Below are positions 8,857 through 16,463 of a stretch of DNA of 37,322 nt, piece after piece; position 1 is the first letter of the stretch; each line of letters begins with the position of its first letter. This DNA comes from Acrocarpospora pleiomorpha (GTDB taxonomy: Bacteria > Actinomycetota > Actinomycetes > Streptosporangiales > Streptosporangiaceae): positions 255,800 through 293,121 of the forward strand of contig NZ_BLAF01000007.1 of NCBI RefSeq assembly GCF_009687885.1, given 5' to 3'. Position numbers and translations under genes: made by a program. The notes beneath the pieces are model-generated. The model was not told the origin of the DNA. It searched no databases and saw only the letters and a program-made list of their open reading frames with translations.

Positions 8857-9255
8857 ATGAGAAAGCTCTGGGTCATCGGTACGGCTCTCGCCGTCGCGAC
8901 CGCATGCTCCGCCACGCCCGCGCCTGTCGCCACGACCGCTGCCACGACCACCGCCCCGGCCCCCGACCCGGCGAACACCGGCGCCGCCTTCGGCCACGAG
9001 GTGCGGATAACCAGCACCGGAGCCGTGCCGAAGCTGCTCGTGTCCGGCGTCGGCGAGGCAGTCGCATGGCGGAACGACTCCAGCGGCGAGGTGACGATAC
9101 GGCTGATCGACGGCACCCCGCCGTCGGACGCGCTGAAGCCCGGCGAGGTATTCAGCCACACGTTCACGACGGCCGGGACTTTCGCCTACATGCTGGGCAC
9201 GGAAAAGGACCCCGCCGGCGCCGTCGAGGTTCTTCCGCACGAGCCGGCGAGTTAA
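8857..9255 (+). CDS. Small lipoprotein with a cupredoxin-like fold, copper ligands apparently absent
   Basis: 132 aa from the ATG at 8857, chosen because it places a short basic start and hydrophobic stretch (MRKLWVIGTALAVATAC) directly before a Cys; the lipobox (ATAC) is weak. A Thr/Ala/Pro linker is followed by a domain of about 90 residues patterned like plastocyanin-type cupredoxins: GEAVAWRNDSSGEVTIRL, LKPGEVFSHTF, then GTFAYMLGT. Copper cupredoxins carry a His after the W-x-N strand and a Cys-His-Met loop near the end; neither is visible, so metal binding is doubtful. Its stop shares bases with the convergent methyltransferase stop (TTAA at 9252-9255). Function unknown. Confidence 0.7.
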   Translation: MRKLWVIGTALAVATACSATPAPVATTAATTTAPAPDPANTGAAFGHEVRITSTGAVPKLLVSGVGEAVAWRNDSSGEVTIRLIDGTPPSDALKPGEVFSHTFTTAGTFAYMLGTEKDPAGAVEVLPHEPAS

Positions 9256-9926
9256 GAACGCACGGCGATGAGTGATTTCCGCAGCCCGAAGAGGCGCTCG
9301 GAGAGATGCTCGGAGCCGGGGAAGTAATAACGCATCAGAGTGCGGGTCATCAGCTCGATCTCCAGCACCTTCGGCAGCGCCTCCGCCCGGGTCCTCGGCC
9401 GCACGCCCCACGACAGCGGCCACCGGGCGGCGACCGCGGTCTGAACGGGAACCGGCAGGAACTGGAACATCGGGAACAGCCAGTGCGGTTCCAGCGGGAA
9501 GTACTGGTACGGCGCCTGCACCCAGTGCCGCTCCGACAGCCCGTGCACGCTGTCGGCGAACCGGCGGCGCATCTCGTGGCCGCCCACGTGCTCGATCACC
9601 GAGTTGGAGAAGACCAGGTCGAACCGGCGGCCGGCCAGGTTCGACGGCAGGTCGCAGGCGTCGCCGAGCTGGACGGTGATCCAGTCGGGCGCCTCGTCGA
9701 CCGGCGGTTCGAGGTTGAGCAGGTGCACGTGGGCCGGTCGGGCGGGGGCCCGGGTCCAGGTGCGTACCGAACCGCCGAGGTCGATCACCTCCATGTCGGG
9801 CAGGTCGGGGAAACGTTCGAGCAGCAGGTGGAACCGGCGGGTCCGCAGCTTGGTGTTGACCGAGTCGGGCCGGCCGATGAAGCGCTGCCGGATCCGTCGC
9901 CCGAGGTCCTGGTCGGTGGTGGTCAT
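9252..9926 (-). CDS. Class I SAM-dependent methyltransferase of the glycan operon
   Basis: 224 aa, last gene of the minus-strand operon. The start at 9926 overlaps the upstream glycosyltransferase stop (ATGA), so I do not use the longer open frame above it. SAM-binding motif I is VIDLGGSVRTW, and motif IV is FDLVFSNSVIEHVGGHEM. The C-terminal third (YQYFPLEPHWLFPMFQFLP) matches the pattern of methyltransferases that sit in polysaccharide clusters. It probably methylates a sugar or terminal residue. The acceptor is not determinable. Confidence 0.85.
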   Translation of the reverse strand: MTTTDQDLGRRIRQRFIGRPDSVNTKLRTRRFHLLLERFPDLPDMEVIDLGGSVRTWTRAPARPAHVHLLNLEPPVDEAPDWITVQLGDACDLPSNLAGRRFDLVFSNSVIEHVGGHEMRRRFADSVHGLSERHWVQAPYQYFPLEPHWLFPMFQFLPVPVQTAVAARWPLSWGVRPRTRAEALPKVLEIELMTRTLMRYYFPGSEHLSERLFGLRKSLIAVRS

Positions 9927-11164
9927 TTCGCCTTCCTGGTCATGCGGGCCGCCTCGGCGTAGAACTCGCGCAGGCGGTTGGTGTGGCCTTCCGCCCCGAA
10001 CCTGCGGATGGCCAGGGCGCGCGCGGCCTGGCCCATCGCGAACGCGCCCATCGGGTCGCGGATCAGGGCCAGCGCGGCGGAGGCCAGTTCCATGGGCACG
10101 TCGGCGGCGATCAGGCGGCCGGTCGCGCCGTCGGTGACCAGTTCGGGGATGCCGCCCATGGCGGTGCCGATCACCGGGACCCCGCAGGAGAACGCCTCCA
10201 GGATCGTCATCGGCTGGTTCTCGTACCAGCGCGACGGCATCACCAGCGCGGTCGCCGAGCGCATCAGGTCCACGACCTCCTCGCGCGGCAGCCGCCCAAG
10301 GAAGGTGACCCGGCCGGGGGCGACCTGCTCGGCCAGGGTTTCCAGCGCCTCGCGTTCGGGGCCGTCCCCGGCGATGACCAGGCGGCCTTGCGCGCCGAGC
10401 AGGCCAACCGCGCGGATGGCGGTGTCCACGCCCTTGCCCTGGTGCAGGCGCCCGACGAAGACGAGCGGCCCGCCCGGCTCGGTCTTGGCCGGGATCGAGG
10501 TGGGGTCGCCGAAGTTGTCCAGCACCTGGAGCCGGTCGGCGTAGATCCCGGCCCTGGTCAGCTGGCCGGCCAGGAACTTGCTGGGGCTGATGAAGACGCT
10601 GACCGAGTCGTACGCGCCGAACCTGCGGTGCAGCCAGGTCTCGGTGGCGACGGCGAGGCTGGCGGCCAGCGAGTTGTCCTTGCAGCGGCGGCGGATGGGC
10701 TCGCCGAGGCCGCCGTCCACGCAGGCGGTGCAGATCTGGCCGTGGTCGAGGAAGGAGTAGGACGGGCAGGCCAGCTTGTAGTCGTGCAGCGTCATGACCG
10801 TCGGCACCCCGGCGTCGCGCAGCGCGGCCACCACCGAGGGCGAGAGCTGGTGGTAGATGTTGTGCAGGTGGGCGACATCCGGCTGGAACTCCTGGATCAG
10901 CCGGGCGATGCCCCGCCGCGCGCTGGTCGACCACATCATGCGCCCGACCCCGCGAACCTGGGCGATCGGCCCCCGCGACCCCGGCGTCATGTCAATAAAT
11001 TTCGGGAAATGCTGGTCGTAGCCGGTGGGCAGGTTCTCGGGGTGGGACATGCCGAAGAACGCCACCTGGTCGCCCCGCCTGGCCTGCAGCTCGGCCAGAT
11101 CCAGCATGTACGACTCCGCCCCGCCCCGGCGGTACAGGAACTTGTTGACGTGCAGGATCCTCAT
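9923..11164 (-). CDS. GT4-type glycosyltransferase
   Basis: 413 aa from MRILHVNKFLYRRGGAE, with the ATG overlapping the stop of the polymerase gene (11161-11164). It has a GT-B layout: an acceptor domain with the glycine-rich loop YRRGGAESYML and HLHNIYHQLSP, then a nucleotide-sugar domain with LVFVGRLHQGKGVDTAI and the EX7E motif ENQPMTILEAFSCGVPVIG. Retaining GT4 enzymes use NDP- or GDP-sugars to extend a lipid-linked glycan on the inner face of the membrane. A Cys-rich insert (CTACVDGGLGEPIRRRC) in the N-terminal half is typical of a subset of actinobacterial members. Donor and linkage are unknown. Confidence 0.88.
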   Translation of the reverse strand: MRILHVNKFLYRRGGAESYMLDLAELQARRGDQVAFFGMSHPENLPTGYDQHFPKFIDMTPGSRGPIAQVRGVGRMMWSTSARRGIARLIQEFQPDVAHLHNIYHQLSPSVVAALRDAGVPTVMTLHDYKLACPSYSFLDHGQICTACVDGGLGEPIRRRCKDNSLAASLAVATETWLHRRFGAYDSVSVFISPSKFLAGQLTRAGIYADRLQVLDNFGDPTSIPAKTEPGGPLVFVGRLHQGKGVDTAIRAVGLLGAQGRLVIAGDGPEREALETLAEQVAPGRVTFLGRLPREEVVDLMRSATALVMPSRWYENQPMTILEAFSCGVPVIGTAMGGIPELVTDGATGRLIAADVPMELASAALALIRDPMGAFAMGQAARALAIRRFGAEGHTNRLREFYAEAARMTRKAK

Positions 11165-12591
11165 CTGGCCGACTCCGCTCCGAGCCGCGGGGAAGCGGTG
11201 CCGCCAAGCCGTGGCGCGGCGGTGCCAAGGCGCAGGGCGATCCCGGCGAACACCGCGAAGTACCACATGACCACGACGGACGTCATCGCGTTGTCGGAGA
11301 TCGCGGAGACCAGCAGCGCGGCCACGCACCCGGCGAACGCCACCGCGCACCCCCGCTCAAGACCGCGACCAGGCCCGGTGTTCCGCAGCGCGAGATAGGC
11401 GGTGATCACCAGCGCGGCCAGCAGCCCCAGGTAGGTGACCAGGCCGAGCAGCCCGCTCTCCACCAGTGCTCGCAGGTAGTCGTTGTGCACCTCTTTGTAG
11501 ATGAGCAGCCGCGTCGTCCCCAGCCCGGTGCCGGTGACCGGATTGAGCCCGAGCAGCTCCAGCGCCTGGCTCCAGTGGTCGAACCGCCAGACCAGCGAGT
11601 TGGCCTCGAGCCCGCCCTCGGTCCGGGTCTCGGCGAGGTCGGCGAACCGGTCCACCACGGCGGGCACCGCGACCACGATCGCCACCACCAGCGCGCCGAG
11701 CCCGAGCAGCAGCCGCCGGTTCTGCAGCAGCCCGACCACCACCAGGCCGGCCAGCCCCGCGATCATGGCCCCGCGCGCGCCGCTGCCCAGCAGCGCGATC
11801 CCGGTCAGCGCCAGCACGGCGCCGATCCCGATCTTCGCGCGGTTCCCGACGTGCGGGAAGAGCGCCACCCCGGCGACGATCAGCACGTGGCAGAACATGC
11901 CGAGCGCGTTGGGATGCCAGAAGGTGCCGTGCGGCCGGAGCGAGCCGTTCAGTTCCACCAGGCCCTCGCCGGTCAACAGCTGCTGGACGGTGACCAGGGA
12001 GGGCAGCACGGCGGCGGCGAAGACTGCGATCATCAGCTGGGGTGTCCGGGCTGGATCCTGGGCGACCAGCCGCTCCACCACGAAGATCATGACGAGCACG
12101 GCGCCGATCCGGACCACCTCCCCGGCGCTGGTGCCGAAATACAGCGACCCCACCATGCTCAGCACGCAGGCCACCAGGAAGAGGCTGGCCGCCACCGGCA
12201 GGAATCGCCGGGGCGCGCCTTCAGTCCTGCGCCCTTGCGCGACCAGCCAGGCCAGCCCGGCGACGATGAACAGCGCGCCCAGCATCGAGGAAGGGTCGAG
12301 CCAGCTGGCCGCCGTCTCACCGCCGCCCGACGGGCTGATGGATCCGGCCAGCTTGGTGGCGTCGAGGCTGGCCCGCACCCCGAGCACGATCAGGACGAAG
12401 ACAAAGAACCTGGTCAGCGCGATGACGCCGAGGGCGAGGCTGAGCGCGACGGCGACCGGGATGACCACGGTCCCCCGCGGCTCCCCCAGGGCGAACGCGA
12501 TCCCGCTGTAGGCGGCCAGCACCGCCGCCACGGCGAAGGCGGCGATCCAGACGGCGCCTTCGCGTGCGGGTCGGGCCAGGGTGTGACTCAT
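11161..12591 (-). CDS. O-antigen ligase/polymerase-like membrane protein
   Basis: 476 aa, starting with MSHTLARPAREG at 12591, which overlaps the previous stop by 4 nt. It is a polytopic membrane protein (about 10-12 helices) with Wzy_C/O-ligase landmarks: the periplasmic loop GTFWHPNALGMFCHVL, GSGARGAMIAG, and the conserved HNDYLRALVESGLLGLVTY. These enzymes polymerise glycan repeat units or transfer glycans to an acceptor on the outer face. It is the only polymerase candidate in the locus and would pair with the flippase-Wzz fusion at 3538. The cytoplasmic C-terminus is short and Arg/Pro-rich. Confidence 0.86.
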   Translation of the reverse strand: MSHTLARPAREGAVWIAAFAVAAVLAAYSGIAFALGEPRGTVVIPVAVALSLALGVIALTRFFVFVLIVLGVRASLDATKLAGSISPSGGGETAASWLDPSSMLGALFIVAGLAWLVAQGRRTEGAPRRFLPVAASLFLVACVLSMVGSLYFGTSAGEVVRIGAVLVMIFVVERLVAQDPARTPQLMIAVFAAAVLPSLVTVQQLLTGEGLVELNGSLRPHGTFWHPNALGMFCHVLIVAGVALFPHVGNRAKIGIGAVLALTGIALLGSGARGAMIAGLAGLVVVGLLQNRRLLLGLGALVVAIVVAVPAVVDRFADLAETRTEGGLEANSLVWRFDHWSQALELLGLNPVTGTGLGTTRLLIYKEVHNDYLRALVESGLLGLVTYLGLLAALVITAYLALRNTGPGRGLERGCAVAFAGCVAALLVSAISDNAMTSVVVMWYFAVFAGIALRLGTAAPRLGGTASPRLGAESAR

Positions 12592-14009
12592 GGGGACTCC
12601 AGCCACCGCTTGGCGCGGTCGAACGGGGTGGACAGGGTGACGAGCAGCGGTTCTGGGCCCACTTGGAGCGGTCCCGAACCCCAGATCCTGGGCTCCCCCG
12701 AGGGCAGGTCGACGACTTCGGCCGCGCCCACCGGCTCGCCGAACGCGAGCGGCACCACGGCGCCGTCGGCGCTCCAAACGACGAAAGCGGTGCGGTTGCC
12801 CAGGTCGACCGCGCCGCCGGTCACGCCCGGCTTGCCGAGCGGCTGCCACTGGCCCGTGGCCGTGTGCTGCCTGAGCTGGTCGAACACGGTCTTGGCCGGG
12901 CGTGGCCTGTCGTCGGCGCCGTACAGGCCGCGCCAGGTCTCGTTGGCGGCGATCGCGTTGGGGCGGTAGTAGAGCGGCAGGTAGACGACCCTGCGCACCC
13001 CGGCCGCCAGCAGGGTGACGACCAGCTTGGCCGTCTCCGTGCCGTGCGCCTTCTCGTCGTAGTCAGGGCCCGGCCAGAACGTGCCGACCTCCCACGCCTC
13101 CACCGTGGTGGTGGCGGGCAGGTTGCGTTTGACGTAGTCGAGGATCTCCGGCAGCAGCGCCCACGGGTCGTAGTAGTGCAGCTGGTAGACGTCGAAGACG
13201 CCGTTCTCGTCGAGGTCGCGCACGGCCTGGTGGGCGGCGACGGCGCGCCGCCCGGCCGGGGACTCGAAGGCGGCGCGCAGGGCGGGGGTGTCGGCGGCCG
13301 GGGGGAACCGTCCGGCGCCCCGCCTGGCGTAGTAGGCGGCGTAGATCCGCAGCGCGTCGTCGGGGCGGGTGCGGAGGTCGTAGTCGTGCGCCACCGCGAT
13401 GCCGTAGCTGGAGCTGGACAGGCCGGGGTCGGCGACGACCGCGGTGGGGTCCGCGCGCCGGACGGCCTCCGCGCCCGCGCGGCCGACCGCGCCGTAAGTG
13501 GCCGGGTCGTCCGCCCAGAAGTTCGCGGCGTCGATCTCGTTCTCGATCGCGTACTGGTGTACGCCCATGGCGGCGTACCGCCGGACCAGATCCTCGACGA
13601 ACGCCTGGTAGGCGGCGATGTCAGAGGGAGGGCGGGAGGCGGCGGCGCGCGGTTTGGGGTCGGCGGGGTCGCCGGTGGCCCAGCAGGTGCCGATCCTGAT
13701 CCTGAGCATCACGTGGTAGCGGACCGCGAGCAGGCCGGTGACCACGCGGTCGTCCAGCGACCACTCCTTGGCGCCCTGCTCCGGTTCGACCGCGCACCAG
13801 ACGATGTCGTGGAAGGTGGCGCCGCCCGCGTACGCGCCGATGTCGGCGTCGTACCTGGGCGGATGCTGGTAGCCGTCCCATTTGAGGCCGAACGGGTTGC
13901 TCGCGGCGGCGGCCGGAGCGGTGGGCGCCGGAGTGGGTGGTTCCGGCGGCGTCGAGCAGGCTGTCACCAGTAGCAGGGCGAGCGCGAGCGCGGTGAGCGC
14001 GCGGTTCAC
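12588..14009 (-). CDS. Lipoprotein with a TIM-barrel glycoside-hydrolase-like domain
   Basis: 473 aa, GTG start at 14009 (GTGA overlap with the upstream stop; GGGAGGA precedes it). A lipoprotein signal ends in VTAC (Cys18), followed by a Pro/Ala/Thr linker. The domain has the clan GH-A pattern: an NE pair in YAIENEIDAANFW (N157-E158, candidate acid/base) and a second acid near the end of a later strand in VEAWEVGTFW (E304 or E307, candidate nucleophile). A C-terminal beta domain (about 395-473) follows. Families such as GH39 or GH5 are possible; I cannot assign one. It would sit on the outer face of the membrane, where it could trim or release the glycan made by the operon. Confidence 0.78.
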   Translation of the reverse strand: MNRALTALALALLLVTACSTPPEPPTPAPTAPAAAASNPFGLKWDGYQHPPRYDADIGAYAGGATFHDIVWCAVEPEQGAKEWSLDDRVVTGLLAVRYHVMLRIRIGTCWATGDPADPKPRAAASRPPSDIAAYQAFVEDLVRRYAAMGVHQYAIENEIDAANFWADDPATYGAVGRAGAEAVRRADPTAVVADPGLSSSSYGIAVAHDYDLRTRPDDALRIYAAYYARRGAGRFPPAADTPALRAAFESPAGRRAVAAHQAVRDLDENGVFDVYQLHYYDPWALLPEILDYVKRNLPATTTVEAWEVGTFWPGPDYDEKAHGTETAKLVVTLLAAGVRRVVYLPLYYRPNAIAANETWRGLYGADDRPRPAKTVFDQLRQHTATGQWQPLGKPGVTGGAVDLGNRTAFVVWSADGAVVPLAFGEPVGAAEVVDLPSGEPRIWGSGPLQVGPEPLLVTLSTPFDRAKRWLESP

Positions 14010-14938
14010 CGGGTCCTCCCGTAGCCGTAGCGGTCGCGGAGCGGGTAGGTCGCGCATTCCACCAGCACCCGCTTGGCGGGGGGCAGCGCGTTGGACCATT
14101 CGGAGTCCAGGCGGAGCTCGATCTCGCCCGAATGGTGGCGGCCGACGTTGCCGGCCACGGTGTGGGTGGGGCTCATCTTGACCGTCGAGTCGCCGATCAG
14201 CGGCAGGTCGGGGTCGGTGATCCCGGCCAGGCCGGCGGCGGCGCGCAGCCAGCGGGCCGGGTCCTGGATGAGGTCCTCGTAGCGGACCAGCAGGTAGCGG
14301 CCGGGCTCGCCGGCCCAGCTGCCCATGGCCGCCAGGTTGCCCAGATTCCACATGGCCGCCGTGGTCAGCACCGGGCGGGTGCGCATGGTGTCGGCGCCGG
14401 TGCCCGCTTTGCGGCGCAGCCACGACCAGGCCACGGCTCTCGGGTCGCGGACGAGGTGGATCACGCGGAGCTGGACGCCGGGGAGGTCGTCGAGGAGCCT
14501 GCCGTACGCGACGGGTTTGGTGGAGTCGACGACGACGCGGCGGCCGGAGACGGACGCGGCGGCGCGGATGAGCCGGGCGAGGATCGCCCGGTATTCGGAG
14601 GGTTCCTCCTGAAGGCGGCCGCGTAACCAGAGAGAGGCCACGTCGCGGCCCCGGGAGGTGGCGCGGTGGAAGCGCGCCAGGCGTTCCACCTCCTCCTCGC
14701 CGGGGCCGTCCGGGCCGAAGACCTCCTGGAGGATCCGCCGCCAGACCGGGCAGGTCCTGACCTGGGCGCCACAGCCGCACCTGCCGTCCTGGCGCAGGCC
14801 GCGGTCCCACAGGTAGCCGAGCTCGCCGACGTCGAAGCAGTCGCCGAGCTGGCCGAGCAGGCTGCCGAACAGGGTGCTGCCGCTGCGCCCGGCTCCGGCG
14901 ATGTGCAGGACGATGACCGGATCAGGGGTTACGCGCAC
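14006..14938 (-). CDS. PAPS-dependent sulfotransferase (second in the locus)
   Basis: 310 aa. The GTG at 14938 has GAGGTGG 8 nt upstream and overlaps the preceding gene by 10 nt. The 5'-phosphosulfate loop is AGAGRSGSTLFGSLL, the 3'-phosphate motif is VIHLVRDPRAVAWSW, and between them is the Cys cluster CGCGAQVRTCPVW common in this actinobacterial branch. It is not closely similar to the duplicated sulfotransferase at 6325-7356, so the locus has two distinct sulfotransferases, which suggests two sulfation positions or acceptors. Being in the middle of the six-gene operon ties it to the polymerase, glycosyltransferase and methyltransferase. Confidence 0.88.
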   Translation of the reverse strand: MRVTPDPVIVLHIAGAGRSGSTLFGSLLGQLGDCFDVGELGYLWDRGLRQDGRCGCGAQVRTCPVWRRILQEVFGPDGPGEEEVERLARFHRATSRGRDVASLWLRGRLQEEPSEYRAILARLIRAAASVSGRRVVVDSTKPVAYGRLLDDLPGVQLRVIHLVRDPRAVAWSWLRRKAGTGADTMRTRPVLTTAAMWNLGNLAAMGSWAGEPGRYLLVRYEDLIQDPARWLRAAAGLAGITDPDLPLIGDSTVKMSPTHTVAGNVGRHHSGEIELRLDSEWSNALPPAKRVLVECATYPLRDRYGYGRTR

Positions 14939-16188
14939 ACCCACTGCCACCTCGATCGGTGGAAGACCCAATCGCACTTCGGCTTGGGTTTGTACGTCAG
15001 GGTGGGCTTCGGGGTCGGCTTCGAGGTCGGCCGGTACGTCGGCGTCGGGCTCGGGGTCGGCCGCGGCGACGGGCTCGGCGACGGGCTCGGGGGCGCCACG
15101 GCGGTGATCAGCCGGTACGGCTTGTCCTGGTCGACCAGACCGACCCGGTCGATCGCGGCGATCTGCACCACGAAAGCGCCCAGGGCGGGCGGGCGGAAGG
15201 CGTACGACCAGGAGGTCGTGGGAGAACCGGAGCGGTCCACCGGGATTTGCACCCGGGCGAACGCGCCCCAGGATCCGTCCGGCCGCAGCCATGAGCGGGT
15301 GGCCTGGTCCTGGATGGCCAGCCAGAGGCCGGTCACGCCGTAGTCGTCGGTGGCGCTGCCGCTCAGGGTGACCGGCGTGTTCAGCGGCGTGCTCGCGCTG
15401 ATCCCGGCGGGCGCGGCGATCACGGTGTGCGGCGGGGTGTTGTCGACGTTGATCCGCCGGAACGGGATGGACGCGTCGGGGTTGCCCGCCTTGTCCAGCA
15501 CCACGACCTGCAGCGAGAACTGGCCGGCGCGTGGCGGCGTCCAGGTGAACTGCCAGTTGGCGGTCTTCTCGCCCGTCGAGGTGAGCTGGGTCGGATAGCG
15601 GTGGTAGTCGCCGAAGGTGCCGTCCGGCCGGTACCACTGGCCGGTGGTGCGGTCGCTCACGGCGAAGCCGACATCACCGATCTTCCGGTCGTCGGAGGCC
15701 CAGCCGCTGAAGGTGAGCGGGCGGACGCCGTAGACCTCGTCGTTGATGGGCGGCTGCGTGAAGTCGGCGTCGGGCGCGACGTTGTCGACCGTGAACGAGC
15801 GCCAGGTGGAGGAGATCGCACCGTCGGCGTCCTTGGCGAAGACGGTCACGCCGTACTCGCCCGCGGCCAGGGCCGTCCAGTCGTAGGCCCAGGTCGCGGA
15901 GGCGCCCGGGGTGATCGTCACCGGGACCCGGGCGAACGCGCCCCAGGTGCCGTCCGGGCGCCACCACAGCAGGGTGGACCGGTCCTGGATGCCGAGCCAG
16001 AGCTCGGTGACGCCGACGTCGTCGGTGGCCGTGCCGCGCAGCGCGACCGGGCCGGGTTTCACGGAGGCTCCCGTGACCGGCTCGCTCATCACCACGGCCG
16101 GCGCCGCCGCGACGGCGGGCTGAGGCAAGAGAACCGACGCCAGCAGAAGCCCGGTGGCGACGAGAGGGGTTGTCGTGGACGGTTTCAT
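14929..16188 (-). CDS. Secreted protein with three Ig-like repeats and a Cys/Trp-rich C-terminal tag
   Basis: 419 aa, first gene of the minus-strand operon. A Sec signal ends near residue 28 (QPAVA). Three repeats of about 110 residues follow, each with a D-D-x-x-x-x-x-x-W/F-like core and the signature W-x-RPDG-[ST]-[WF]-G-x-[FY]-x-R (WWRPDGTWGAFAR, WYRPDGTFGDYHR, WLRPDGSWGAFAR). Then comes a Pro/Ser/Thr/Lys stalk (about 365-400) and a terminal CDWVFHRSRWQWVCA with two Cys that could form a disulfide loop. Ig-like modules of this type are usually adhesive or structural. There is no membrane anchor, so the Lys-rich stalk and terminal loop may bind wall polymer. Function unknown. Confidence 0.83.
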   Translation of the reverse strand: MKPSTTTPLVATGLLLASVLLPQPAVAAAPAVVMSEPVTGASVKPGPVALRGTATDDVGVTELWLGIQDRSTLLWWRPDGTWGAFARVPVTITPGASATWAYDWTALAAGEYGVTVFAKDADGAISSTWRSFTVDNVAPDADFTQPPINDEVYGVRPLTFSGWASDDRKIGDVGFAVSDRTTGQWYRPDGTFGDYHRYPTQLTSTGEKTANWQFTWTPPRAGQFSLQVVVLDKAGNPDASIPFRRINVDNTPPHTVIAAPAGISASTPLNTPVTLSGSATDDYGVTGLWLAIQDQATRSWLRPDGSWGAFARVQIPVDRSGSPTTSWSYAFRPPALGAFVVQIAAIDRVGLVDQDKPYRLITAVAPPSPSPSPSPRPTPSPTPTYRPTSKPTPKPTLTYKPKPKCDWVFHRSRWQWVCA

Positions 16189-16463
16189 CAGACCCCCGCC
16201 AGGTCATCAAATATTGGCATATCCGAGTAGTGAGATATTTATACCGGCGGATTACCTTATGAATCAGTGTGCTTAGTCCTAACGCGGTCGCTCCCGAGGA
16301 TGAATTCCAGGTAAACGAATGGGTGTTCGGCCAGGGAGCGGGACGACGAGGCCAACCGGTGGTTAAGAGTGCGGGAATACGCCTGTCACCCCTTTTCGCC
16401 CGGACGGCTATTCCCTAGCGTCCTGCGCGGAAGCGCGTAATTTGCGTTGTTATAGGGGCGTCC
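16189..16463. promoter_or_regulatory. Divergent promoter region of the glycan operon and the GT4 gene
   Basis: This 275-bp gap is clearly AT-richer than the genes. For the minus-strand operon, GGTATAAAT (about 16236-16244, minus strand) is a possible -10, with TTCATA upstream as a poor -35. A run of G (GGCGGGGG) precedes the ATG at 16188. For the plus-strand gene, the last 30 bases (TTGCGTTGTTATAGGGGCG) are AT-rich with a purine stretch close to the ATG. No long palindrome stands out. Confidence 0.5.
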
